Positions 1-15,400 of a DNA stretch of 64,000 nucleotides are shown here, piece by piece. Source of the DNA: Owenia fusiformis (taxonomy: Eukaryota; Annelida; Polychaeta; Sabellida; Oweniidae); assembly GCA_903813345.2 (NCBI GenBank), contig CAIIXF020000006.1, forward strand, positions 30,920,024-30,984,023, read 5' to 3'. Each line of letters begins with the position of its first letter. Position 1 is the first letter of the stretch. The notes beneath the pieces were generated by a model. It was not told the DNA's origin and made no database searches. It saw only the letters and a list, made by a program, of their open reading frames with translations. The position numbers and the translations under genes are program-made.

Positions 1-104
1 TCTGATTGAAAAATAGGAAATATTTTACTGTAAATATGGAATTTGCTTCATATGTACCATAATTTACTCTGAATGTGTTGCATTAAAGTCATAGTACAAC
101 AAAG

Positions 105-845
105 ATGGGTAGTTTTTGGCTCACACAGTGAGCCTATGGGATCGACCAGGCATCCGTCTGTTGGTCCATCCATCTGTCCGTCAACATTGGCCGCACAAAT
201 TAAAACTGCTATTCGGATTGAGTCATATCCACATTCATTTTATGCATATCCATAATGCCAGTAACTGTTTGACCTATCATCGCCATTTCTCAAGTTCGCC
301 CGGTTTCCGAGAAATTGCCTATTTTGACGTCAAAAAGTCAAATTTTCTGTAAATACTAGACACTTTGTTGAAGTAGAACTTTCAAATAACTTGGAGTAGT
401 TGCTTTATATGCAACTTATGTCCTCTGAAGATTTCAAAGCTCTTGGAATTACAGTTTTTGGTGTTTACTCCATAAAATTTGACAAAAAGTAGGACTTGGT
501 CATTTTCAGGAAACTTTCTCATGTATAAAGTCAATGGCCTTCAGTGACCTTCGAAAGGTCAAAAAAGTTTATTTTTCAAATTGATTTTTGGATGTAAATT
601 TTGGTCAGCTTAATCACAAAAGACCTTACTGAGCTCTGAATGAGTAACATTTTCAAGGTCAAAGGTCATCAAACTAGGTCACACAACTGTGCTATCTAAG
701 TTTCTCAAAGTTCGAAACTACAAATCCAAATCAATATTTTTGTTTGAAAGTCAGGATATACATTCCCCTGAAGGTTCCAAACTGTGTGAGCACAGGACCG
801 TGGGTCCTTTATTATATGTAGCCAACAAGCCACAATGTTTAATAG
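105..845. repeat. Probable dispersed non-coding repeat
   Basis: This stretch lies upstream of the first visible YIPF3 exon, probably in one of its introns. It starts near a low-complexity GTCC/TCCATCC patch (155-185) and contains several AGGTCA/TGACCT half-sites in both orientations (about 535-560 and 650-680). A similar gaccttgaaaaggtca vocabulary returns at 38258-38570, which suggests a shared interspersed family. The open frames here have no family signature. Boundaries are not defined and no terminal repeats were found. Confidence 0.35.
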
Positions 846-993
846 CCACTGTTTATATGCCTCTAGCATTAGGAGAATAAGAAAAAGATGGTGACATTTT
901 TGAAGGAACAGCTCATATTCATTATATTATGACAATTCAAAAATGGAGAAACACAAATCGGAGTGTAATTCACATTGTTTCAACTGTTTTCAG

Positions 994-5473
<4,480 letters not shown>

Positions 5474-5907
5474 GTGATGTTTCCTTTATCTATTTCTAAT
5501 CCGGGAAATGCTTATGGTGGCTGGGTTTTTATTCTAGACTTTCTTACTTAGCTTATTTCTGGAAATTGGTTTTCTGTTATTGTAACATTGGTGGTGGATA
5601 TAATATTCAACAGGCAGATCTGGAGGATTAATTTTTCAGAAAAAAAGAGCCAACAATCATTCAAATTTGGCTCAAATTTTCAAACAGTTGCCCAAAGTTT
5701 TCCCCCCACAGGAGCGTGAAGGGATTTTTCAAATATATATTTCGAACCCTTTTGTGTATTACCAGATCCGCCCCTCAAGTTATGTTTCTTAAATATATAT
5801 GTATGGGTTGAAGGTTAACAGTGCAAGGTTTTAATTGACTTCATTTATGTATGTACTTATTCCATTTTCATAGATAATGAATTCCTTTTGGAGGAATGTT
5901 TGTATTT

Positions 5908-5926
5908 AATAAAATGTGACAATAAA
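5908..5926 (+). terminator. Candidate poly(A) signals for YIPF3
   Basis: Two AATAAA hexamers at 5908-5913 and 5921-5926 follow the YIPF3 stop codon by about 440 bp. They immediately precede a 28-bp tandem array, so cleavage would fall at or inside the array. Assignment rests on motif and position only. Confidence 0.5.
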
Positions 5927-5941
5927 TGATAAAGGTTCAAA

Positions 5942-6137
5942 CCAGCAGGCTTGCAATCCTGGCAATGTTCCAGCAGGCTTGCAATCCTGGCAATGTTCCA
6001 GCAGGCTTGCAATCCTGGCAATGTTCCAGCAGGCTTGCAATCCTGGCAATGTTCCAGCAGGTTTGCAATCCTGGCAATGTTCCAGCAGGCTTGCAATCCT
6101 GGCAATGTTCCAGCAGGCTTGCAATCCTGGCAATGTT
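5942..6137. repeat. 28-bp minisatellite, seven copies
   Basis: Seven nearly perfect copies of a 28-bp unit (ccagcaggcttgcaatcctg plus gcaatgtt) run without interruption. One copy has a single C-to-T change in the aggcttgc word. Because 28 is not a multiple of three, all frames stay open through the array, which explains the overlapping repetitive open frames on both strands. These are not genes. The array lies just downstream of the YIPF3 poly(A) signals. Confidence 0.93.
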
Positions 6138-6976
6138 CAGTTCCAGATGCCTATTTCAAGAGTTTGTTTCTTGTAAATATTTTGTTTCATTGCAAGATAT
6201 ATATTATTCATGTGAATGAATGTGCTTTTATGTCACATGTGGTGACATATTGTTATTATGAGTAGATGGTGTTCAGTGTTCTTTGACTGTTGTTGGCAGT
6301 CGGCATATATAACAAATGGCAGGTTGTGACATTTTGCATGTTAATGCCTTGTTTGGTTGTGCCATGAGTGCAACATCTGATCTTATCTGTTCATGTGTAT
6401 GTACTCAATTGCTACACTCCTTACCTATATTTATATTCCCTATACTGTACTTATATTCCCCTAATGAGAATATACTCTTCAGCTATATTCCCCTGATACC
6501 AGCTGGATGAATAAGTATTGCCAAAAATACTAGTCTGTTCACATATTTCTCCTAAAGGGATACACTAGGGAACTTTTATATCACATCTTGCCATTCTTAT
6601 ATTGGAACTAAATGTACACCTATAATGCTTATCTTGTAAAATCTAAAGTTATTTGAATTAAAGTTTTGACTTGTATAATTTTGTGTTATCATTTTCCAGT
6701 GTTATCTTTTCCAACTTATCATTATGTCAAGAATAGCACAAGTTTGAAAATATATGTAGGGAAATTAATGATTGTACAAAATCTTTTACTTTGGAAGTTG
6801 GGCCCTCAAACTCAAACATACTGTAACTGTATTATGCTTTTTCACCTAAAATGACATTATTTTTATTACAGTTTAGCATATAATATGACATCATTGGCTG
6901 AAATTGTGAAAAAAGCAATGCAAATTATAAACAAATGAAAAATGAGATTAGAAACGGTTGATCAAGCTGATCAACT
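6138..6976. other. Intergenic, no supported feature
   Basis: AT-rich sequence with short open frames that lack splice context, codon bias or family motifs. I see no RNA gene and no clear element ends here. Confidence 0.4.
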
Positions 6977-7548
6977 AAGGGTGGTCAAAAAAATGGAAAC
7001 CCTGTATTTTTCTTATATCTTTGTCAATTTAAGGATATACTCCCTGATATTTCACACATTTGTACATCATTCAATTTCCTACCACCCTACCATATTTCAT
7101 GACCATCAGACTGATGGTCACAATTTTACAGCACTTTGAATAACATGCTTCAGATTTGACCATTATCGCGCTGTAGGCAAAACAGCACAGTTGTCAATGA
7201 GCTGAATGCATTCCTCAGCAGGTATGGCCTGAATGAAACAGATGATCTCATTTTTGAGGTTCGCAATTGTCCTGAGGTCATTTTCATATACTCTATCTCT
7301 GCCATATCCCCACAGGTAGGGTCTTTAGACGATGAGTACAGGTTTCCCCACAACGCAATAGTGGCCACTGGGCATGTTCTTTAAAGTACTGTAACATTGT
7401 GACTATCAATCTGATGGTCATGAAATAAGGTAGGCTGGTAGCAAATTGAATGATGTACAAAAGTGTAAAATATCAGGGAGTTATTTTTTTAAATAACAAA
7501 GATATGAGGAAAATGGTAATAGGGTTTCCATTTTTTTTGACCACCCTG
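6977..7548. mobile_element. Internally deleted Tc1/mariner-type element
   Basis: The right end, followed by TA at 7549-7550, reads (on the minus strand) cagggtggtcaaaaaaaatgg. The left end at 6977 is its slightly mutated inverse. The inverted similarity extends inward past 100 bp on each side (aggatatactccctgatattt on the left against aaatatcagggagttattt on the right). Between the arms lies a short transposase remnant on the minus strand. At 572 bp it is non-autonomous. Confidence 0.78.
7168..7325 (-). pseudogene. Tc1/mariner transposase C-terminal fragment
   Basis: On the minus strand one frame reads PYLWGYGRDRVYENDLRTIA and continues NLKNEIICFIQAIPAEEC. This matches the 'LWGYLKDxVYxxxPxTIxxLKxxI' block that follows the last catalytic acidic residue in many Tc1/mariner (DDE) transposases. 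The catalytic region is absent and there is no start, so it is a relic inside the element at 6977-7548. Confidence 0.72.
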
Positions 7549-8759
7549 TACAATGGACATTTCTTACATAGATATAGGGTTGAGCCATGCCTCCTAGTAA
7601 TCAACAGTATGTTTGATATTATTCCATGTCTGCATGATTGACTTTAAAGTTCATTATGTTTAAGGACTGTAAGCTGAACCTGTACATATTTCATAGACTT
7701 TATTTAGCTTTTATATGCATCTTTGAATGACTAGTCGATGCTCTCTTACCTCATAATATCATGGATGTCTTTACTGAGGATTCTTTCATTTCGCCAGTCG
7801 CAACCCCCTAGAATATGAATACTTTATTGTTTGTTACCTAATGTTACATAATTGTTGGTGTCTAGCTTTGTAGCATACCTCACTCATAACAAAGTTGGAT
7901 TTTAGCAATTAAATGGTCATAAAACCCAAGGTGCATGGAGCTAGAAACATTGACTGAAAAGTTCATGGCATGGCCATCCTCATTGCTGTGCATGTCCAAA
8001 GAATATGGTGGCCTAATCGTTTTGAAAATAAATTGTTAGAAAAGTTTTTAAGAAAGTTGCATAAGTCTATTTATTACCAGGTAAATCAACATCAGTGGTT
8101 TGATTACTGTCTAGTGTGACGTCATTAACCTATGCACATAAAATTCTTCGGGGTCACCACTGGTGAAATGAACACAGCCTTATTGTATCAAATAACAGGC
8201 AACCTCTCTTCAAATATCAATTTCTCACCAGGTTTTCAAAGCATAAGTTCAGATAATTTATACAGTAGTCTTTACATATATACATATATATAGCATTATT
8301 ACAATGTTAAGGTAAGCCATTTGATATTCTTTCATTGTTGTCTTTTACATTCCAGCACTCACCAGTTAGAAGCATAGCCTAATGATACCTAGTCATCCAT
8401 TGTGAACTAACCATACTGATGTAAGTTGACTCTAAATTGGATATTATTATATTGTGGAGACAGACCACTCATGTCCTGTGTAGTCATCTGAGGTTATACA
8501 GACTACTGTTGGAAAGTTATACCTCACAATAGCTGGCAGTTGGGACAAGAAACATTTGACTCACAGAATACTATATGGTGCATTGGTATATAATGCCTTA
8601 TAAGGGAATCTCTGCAGATCTTTCATGCCATTCACATGATCCACTAAAATATATTGGATGTGAATGTACATTGAGTTTGATAAAATTGGATTCATATTTA
8701 TTTTTAAAAATTGGCTGTACATAAAAACTGATATATAACTCCAGTATATCAGAAGATTG
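7549..8759. other. Intergenic, no supported feature
   Basis: No exon chain, RNA gene or element ends found. There is a short TA-rich run near 8275-8292. The open frames are short and unsupported. Confidence 0.35.
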
Positions 8760-9787
8760 TTATCCCATCGAACGAAGTTCGGAGGGATATAGGGAACGCC
8801 TCCGTCCGTCCGTACGTCCGTCCGTCCGGGCAATAACTCAAATACCGTTGGCCCGATTTTGTTCATATTTTGTACACATATACCCTATGGGGGTAGAAGT
8901 TCTGCTCGAAAGCCGATTTTCAAAATGGCCACTCATTTCAAAATGGCGGCCATTTTAGTGCCGAATTTACAGTAATTTATGTGCAATATGTAAAACTGTA
9001 ATAGCAATATGTTTTAGATGTAAAAAAATTATATAGGACATTAATAAAGCTAGAAATGTAGATATTAAAGAAGCACATGGCAGCCATCTTGAAAAATGGT
9101 GGCCTTTACTCGTTATTTAACGATTTTTGCTGTAACTCGAAAAGTAGTGGAGCGATTTTGTTCATATTTGGTATGTGAATACTATAAGCCTGACACACTG
9201 TTCTATGACACTTTTGGTAGAAGGCGGCCATTTTGAAAAAAAATTTGAAAAATGGCCGCCATTTTAACATATTTTACTATAACTCGAAAAGTAGTGAAGC
9301 GATTTTGTTCATATTTGGTATGTGAATACTATAAGCATGGCACACTGTCTAATGACACTTTTGGTAGAAGGTGGCCATTTTTCAAAATGGCCGCCATTTT
9401 AACGTATTTTACTATAACTCGAAAAGTAGTGGAGCGATTTTGTTCATATTTGGTATGTGAATACTATAAGCATGACACTCTGTCCTATGACACTTTTGGT
9501 AGAAGGCGGCCATTTTGAAAAAAAATTTGAAAAATGGCTGCCATTTTAACGTATTTTACTATAACTCGAAAAGTAGTGAAGCGATTTTGTTCATATTTGG
9601 TATGTGAATACTGTAAGCATGGCACACTGTCTAATGACACTTTTGGTAGAAGGCGGTCATTTTTCAAAATGGCCACCACCATTTTAACGTATTTTACTAT
9701 AACTCATTGAGCTATATACTTTGTAAAAATGCCATCCATGGCTGTTCGATGGGATTCGCTACGCTTTGGCGTTGCCGTTGTTCTGGT
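8760..9787 (+). mobile_element. Non-autonomous repeat element with internal ~130-bp repeats and ATGGCCGCCAT palindromes, copy 1
   Basis: The element begins ttatcccatcgaacgaagtt, then a (TCCG)n/(TACG) tract (8803-8828), and ends with gttcgatgggattcgctacg and gttgccgttgttctggtt. A full second copy lies inverted at 54402-55338. A partial copy lies at 45033-45836 and a divergent one at 62215-63028. The interior holds about four ~130-bp tandem units, each with aactcgaaaagtagtgg-type sequence and an aaaatggccgccatttt palindrome. It has no coding capacity. The repetitive 88-residue open frame at 9252-9518 only reflects the internal repeat. The subterminal word atcccatcgaac occurs inverted at the two ends. 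Confidence 0.8.
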
Positions 9788-12193
9788 TTGTATATTCATG
9801 AAGGGGATTTAGTGTACATTATTTATGGATGTCATAATAATCATATGCAATTATATGTACTCATACTCAAGTTATTGATTATTACTCAAATGAAGCCACC
9901 TTAAAGGTGTTGCAGTATAAATGTAAAATGAAAGATCTAATTGTGAATGGACAAAAATATTACTTATTATTTTAATTGCAGTAGAAAAGATTCTTGGTAT
10001 TTATTTGAAAATTGGACTTAATTCTCAACTTGAATCGATACCTTAACAGGATTGGACCAATGTTTCATCAATGATTTTAGTTCAGTGTTACAATTATTCC
10101 GTTGAGTTGATACAAAAATAGTTTTCGGTGTTTGAAGGTTTTCCCTTAAAACTAAAGCCCATGGCCTAATTGGCAGGTGTAAATATGGGTAGAAAGGTGC
10201 ATCCATCACGTTTGTGGTATCTACATGTATGTAGTATGGGCTTACACTTGTACAAAGGACATTACACATTTCTCCTGTATTGAATGTATAATGTACAGAC
10301 TGTTATTGTTATTAAATATGGGAAATAAATGGATAGTAAGTGCAAAAACCATTTGAATATTATGTGTTGATAGCTAGCTGAGATATGTTTGTATGTACAT
10401 GTATCTATTATTGCCCTTTTTAGAAAGGAGATACCAGGTCAATCAATATTGTTCTGAGAAAAATATGGTGGTGTACTGGGTGAAAAGCCAAGAAAAGTCT
10501 TCTATATATTATGTTCTTTCATTTCAATTAAACAATTCTTACATGAATCAGTTTCAGTCTCCAACATAAAAAAAATAAATGGTCGAAAACTGATTAATTG
10601 AAATCGCAGTGAGTCGTGTCATCATATCCATTGCTATATCCATCATATATTGCTCATTGCAGAATGCCTGGTATAATGTGATACAGAGGAAATTTTACAC
10701 TGAATATGTTGATAGACAAAATTAAATAATGGTGATATTTCATTCAATATAACCATGAAAAGGCTTCATATTTGTGTAATAATGGTTTTAATCATGCTAT
10801 TGAACATTAACATGATCATTATTAAAAACTCTTCCTTTATTTATGTGTCAACCAAACTAAGTTTACAATGTTCAATTCACAAAACTCTGAAATTGTTACA
10901 GATTTGCATTTTCTGTTATAGAGATTCTTTTTGATTATAAACCCCCGTTGAAGACATTAAAAAGTAGTTTTGTCTTTCTAGAGTCCTATTTAGGTTGATG
11001 TGGAGGAATAGGAGGTTGTTTCTAAATGTCATGGTGAATAATGACCTAATCGTCTCCACTGTAATCACTTACTAAAGGATGCTAATTTGACTCCTGGCAG
11101 CAAAGTATGGTGAAGGTGGGGATCCTTTAGTTCAAGTTGCTCAATCTCAGGAAACCTTTTCTGTAAATATTACAGTTTGAAAAATAGAAGTAAGGAAATT
11201 AATCACCTTTCTTTTTTTCAAGGATATATTAGTATTTACAGAAAAGGAGTTTTGACTATCAATGGTGGAGAGTTCAGGGTGATATGATTTTTAGGGGTTT
11301 TAGTGTTTTTTAAAATCAGAATTAGAAACAGCTGCTTTATAATCAAGGCACGAGAGTACACACTAAAAAGACTTAAACACTTTTCCGAAACAGTCGAGAC
11401 TGGAATGTAGCAATAACTACAGGTATATTAAATTTCTTGTGCTTTATGGTCATACACGTAAATGAACTACACATCCTTGATTTACCTCTTTCAAAGGCTG
11501 ACTAATCTGATAACCTTTGAATGAGGTAATCCTTGACAATTCTACAGTTTAATAGTCTGCCATTACTGTTCCTGACTGTGATATTTGTTCAAGCTTTTAA
11601 GAGCGCAATATTTTCTCCAGAGGGCATTTGAAAAAGCACATAGTTTTATACGCCCAATGATAAAAGAATTGATTTTATATCTTCAACTAATTAGAAAAAA
11701 ACCCGAATAACTCTTCTCTTATAATTTACATTATACCAGGAAATATTGAGAAATTCATGTTTTAGTAACAAATCTTGTACCACCACTTCATTTTTGTCTG
11801 TCTCTATTTTATGTATAAAAAATAATGCTCACTCGAAAAATTAGCTAAAACTAGTTTTATACAATATCTGATACCATAGGCATGGATTGAATTGACATAG
11901 CATTCTGGGAAAAGGGGCACATTGTTTTATCTGTTTGGATGTGTCTGTAACAATCACATATGCTATTTATCTCCATACTCGTTAAAATAGAATGGAACTT
12001 ATTAGGAAGGTTAGATATAAATATGGACAAAATAAGCATACATATGTAACATATAAAACATGTTTGTTTAAATTAATTTGGTACATTGTAAAAATAACAT
12101 TAGAGCGCTACATCTTAAATAAATAAAGGATAACTATAAATACACAAATATTAGACATACATTGTAAAGCTGGCTTCATTGAACACTATCTCA
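9788..12193. other. Intergenic, no supported feature
   Basis: About 2.4 kb of AT-rich sequence. I found no exon with good splice borders and no recognisable protein motif or element ends. It probably separates YIPF3 from the 3' end of the peptide-precursor gene. Confidence 0.35.
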
Positions 12194-12241
12194 CTACAGT
12201 AAAGGTCCATTTTTATAATTTTTGAGTATTTCAGTCCAATA

Positions 12242-12429
12242 TTTAATCCTGGTCCCAGCCAAGTTGAGTTTTAAGTTTACTCCACTGAGTCCGCCAAAAT
12301 GTCCCACAGTTATAGTGCACACGAGGGCCATGTGCCAGAGATTCCAAATATGGTCGTTCCAATAGAAAGATAACATCCATGTTGTCAGCCGGATTGCACC
12401 GAATATGCTATCAAGTGTAGCCGTTTGGT
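12242..12429 (-). other. 3' exon of the peptide gene: split stop codon and 3'UTR
   Basis: The donor of the last coding exon leaves TG (…SNES + TG). The acceptor ttttag|acc supplies A, so the stop TGA is assembled across the intron. The rest is 3'UTR. It holds a 60-residue shadow frame (12194-12376) that begins with Met but is out of phase with the splice. An ATTAAA on the minus strand at 12247-12242 could be the poly(A) signal. No canonical AATAAA was seen nearby. Confidence 0.55.
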
Positions 12430-15400
12430 CTAAAACAGATGAGAAAACAAATTATAAGCTTACATTTTTTTAGACATTAACTGAAATCAAGGTACCTGCT
12501 GTACATCACATTAGCAGAATATATACAGGGTGTCCATAAAGTGTCTTTTAATTATTATAATTACAATGCAAAGTCTGATTATTAGGCAGAATATATACAG
12601 GGTGTCCATAAAGTCCCTTTATAATTACAATGCAAAGTCTGTGTAGAGCGACTTTATATTAAACTCAGTTAAGTTGTAGAATGTAATTTATCATCATTGT
12701 GCAAAATTATTTTTGCTCCTACAAAACTATAATTTCTTTAAAAGTATTTACAATTTTAGAAAATCTGCTGATGTTTGAAGGTTTTACTTTATATGATAGC
12801 ATTAAAATATTTTTAATTTGAATATGTGAATTTGTGAATGCAGTAGAATGTAATGAAGGCAATATTATTTTGTGATTAATTTGTAGATCTCTAGGCATTT
12901 CAGAAACTTTATCTGAATATTAAACCATTATGCCAGGAAATATGTCCATCGTTTAATTGCAGTATTAATGTCCATAACTTATTGATTGTGTATTTGGCAC
13001 TCACCAAGACTCATTGCTGCTTAGAACTTTAGCTATTCTCTCGAGAAGTGAAAGTCGTTGGATTTCCGCCAGAGAGTCATCGTCAAAAGTAGCTCTTTTC
13101 CTCTTTCCACTGTAATTAGCAATTAGAAGAATTAACATAATGTTAGAAAGATGCTTTCTTAAGTTATGTTATGCTCATGGTTTTGTTCATGTCAATGATT
13201 GCTCAAAAAATTAAAATTGAATTGAAAATTTTAAAAAGATGTTGGGTATGAAATGCAGTAAGCTTTATAAATGTACAGATTTTTTATAATTATACAGACT
13301 TTTTATTTGTCATAATGGTTGTAAATATGACCATTTGCTAATTCACATTGTAGAGGCAGTTAAGGGATTTGATGTCAACTTAAAAATGGCATCACTTAAA
13401 ATGATCTAATATGCAATATTATCAACAAGTCATGATCATGTCAATATGTTTGGGATAACAACATGGATATGAATAATATTTACTACATAGTAAAACATTG
13501 TAAGATCTTGTTGCATTGCTCATTTCAAGCATATGTCAAATTTATATGTACAGTAAAACCTGTCTAATCTGAATACCACAAACACCAGCCAAAGGTGTTC
13601 CTATTGGCAGGTGTTCACATTTCATGTTTTTTGTTCACATTTCATGTTTTTTTAACATGGAAGTCTATAACAAATTAAAAAATGGGACCAAAAAAATCTT
13701 TCACATTGAGAGATGGCCAGAGGAGATTATGTTAGAATGTACAGGTTTTACAGTATACATGTAATGGTTTTATTCCATGATTATGCTAATATAAGTGTAA
13801 TAACCAACATTAATACTTTTTACTCCAGTGTAATGTTTCATTGTTCTTGGTTATTCCACCTAAGCTTAATATCAATCAGTGATCAGTGATATCAGTGATT
13901 GGTTTATTGATTTAAAACATCTCATGCAAGGATGCTGAGTTTTAAAGCATCTCTTGATAAAAATCATGAATAATAGAATGGTTTTTAAACTCATATTTCT
14001 TATTAATTTCAGAAATTATGATCATTGGATAAATCTGATATCTTATGATTTTTCTTGATATTAATTTGTAATAATTTGTCTGACTTTATTCCACTACCTT
14101 TTGCCATGAGATATTTTAGTATTGCAGTGGCTGAAGGAGTTAACGTGCAATAAAAGGTGTGTCCATGACTATCATTTATATCTGAATAAGGATTTTAGAT
14201 CTGGTCAGATATGGAAGATTCAAGATGCATATATGTCAAAATTCATTAAAACTGAAAAGAATGTGTAAATGTTTTCATGATTCGTGACACACTTTACTCT
14301 TGAATAACACTAAATAAAGTCAGAACTATGTCTTTAGAAAAGGGTATACACAAATAACTTGTTTTTACCCTTTGCTAGACCATTTACCATAAAGGTACAT
14401 ATATTTGATCATTTTGTATTGGGGCACATGGGAGAATGAAAATGCTGATGTAAACTAACAATAGGAAAGGAGAGGATTGTGGTGGAAAGGTTTGATGACA
14501 TGTATCCATCCAATAGCCCATCTCTGGTTCAGCTGTTATTACAGGGAGAGGTCAAATATGTAAACATTTCACAACACTATTTCATTGGAATATGATGATG
14601 TGTCCCACTGCTGACAAACTTTTATGTATGGTCACTTCCAACTTGGATTAATTACAAAATTGCTGAAATTGAATGGTTCATCATGCATATTTAAATATAA
14701 ATGTGACATGTGTAATGTGTAAATCATTGTTTTTAAAAGTTGAATGTTATAAGTGCATAAATCATGTGAATTTTAATGAGCCAAAAAAGAGAACATTTTG
14801 AAATGTTCAAGCAATACAACATACCAAAGACAATATAGATAGGACTTTATATTGGAATACAATTTGTGCTGAAACATGAGGGTTGAAAGGGATACAATAG
14901 ATGTACATTGAGACTGTGGAGACATCTATTGTACATACGCAGAAAATGGGTCAATACGCCCATGTGCGACAAGACTCGGGTTTCCTCGTGCGAGTGCAAT
15001 AAAAGCCTGTAGTTCAGCTACTCTTTGATCAGATGTTGCTCTTTTTACTCTGAAATAGAATTCATAATATAAAATTTTGTATTATTTTAGTTAATTTCCC
15101 ACCTTGCGCTTCTCTTACCCCTATCAGCTTATGTGATTTGTTTCAGTGTCCATATTTAAAACACTATCAAAACTTTGAGTTTAAAGTGACAAAAAGTGCA
15201 ATAAAAATCTCAATGTTTCCCTCAATAGCAATTATATTTGAAATATTTGAGCTGATCACATATGCAAGTAATTCAAGACTCAAGATGCAAATATGTCCAA
15301 AGTCACTAGAATTGTTAGCAATGACAGTAAAACCTGTCTAATTGGAACACCTTGGTACCGCTACAAAATGTTCCACTTGGGAGGTGTTCCACTTATTTTG

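Noticed and set aside
5942-6137. The 28-bp, 44-bp, 34-bp and 18-bp arrays considered as CRISPR-like
   Set aside because: They are direct tandem repeats without unique spacers, in a eukaryotic gene context.
5857-6265. Several overlapping 75-104-residue repetitive open frames on both strands
   Set aside because: All are readings of the 28-bp minisatellite in different frames. There is no start context, splice logic or non-repeat domain.
12194-12376. 60-residue frame after the last peptide exon
   Set aside because: It is open upstream to the acceptor but out of phase with the donor at 13005. The in-phase reading gives an immediate split TGA, so I treat it as 3'UTR.
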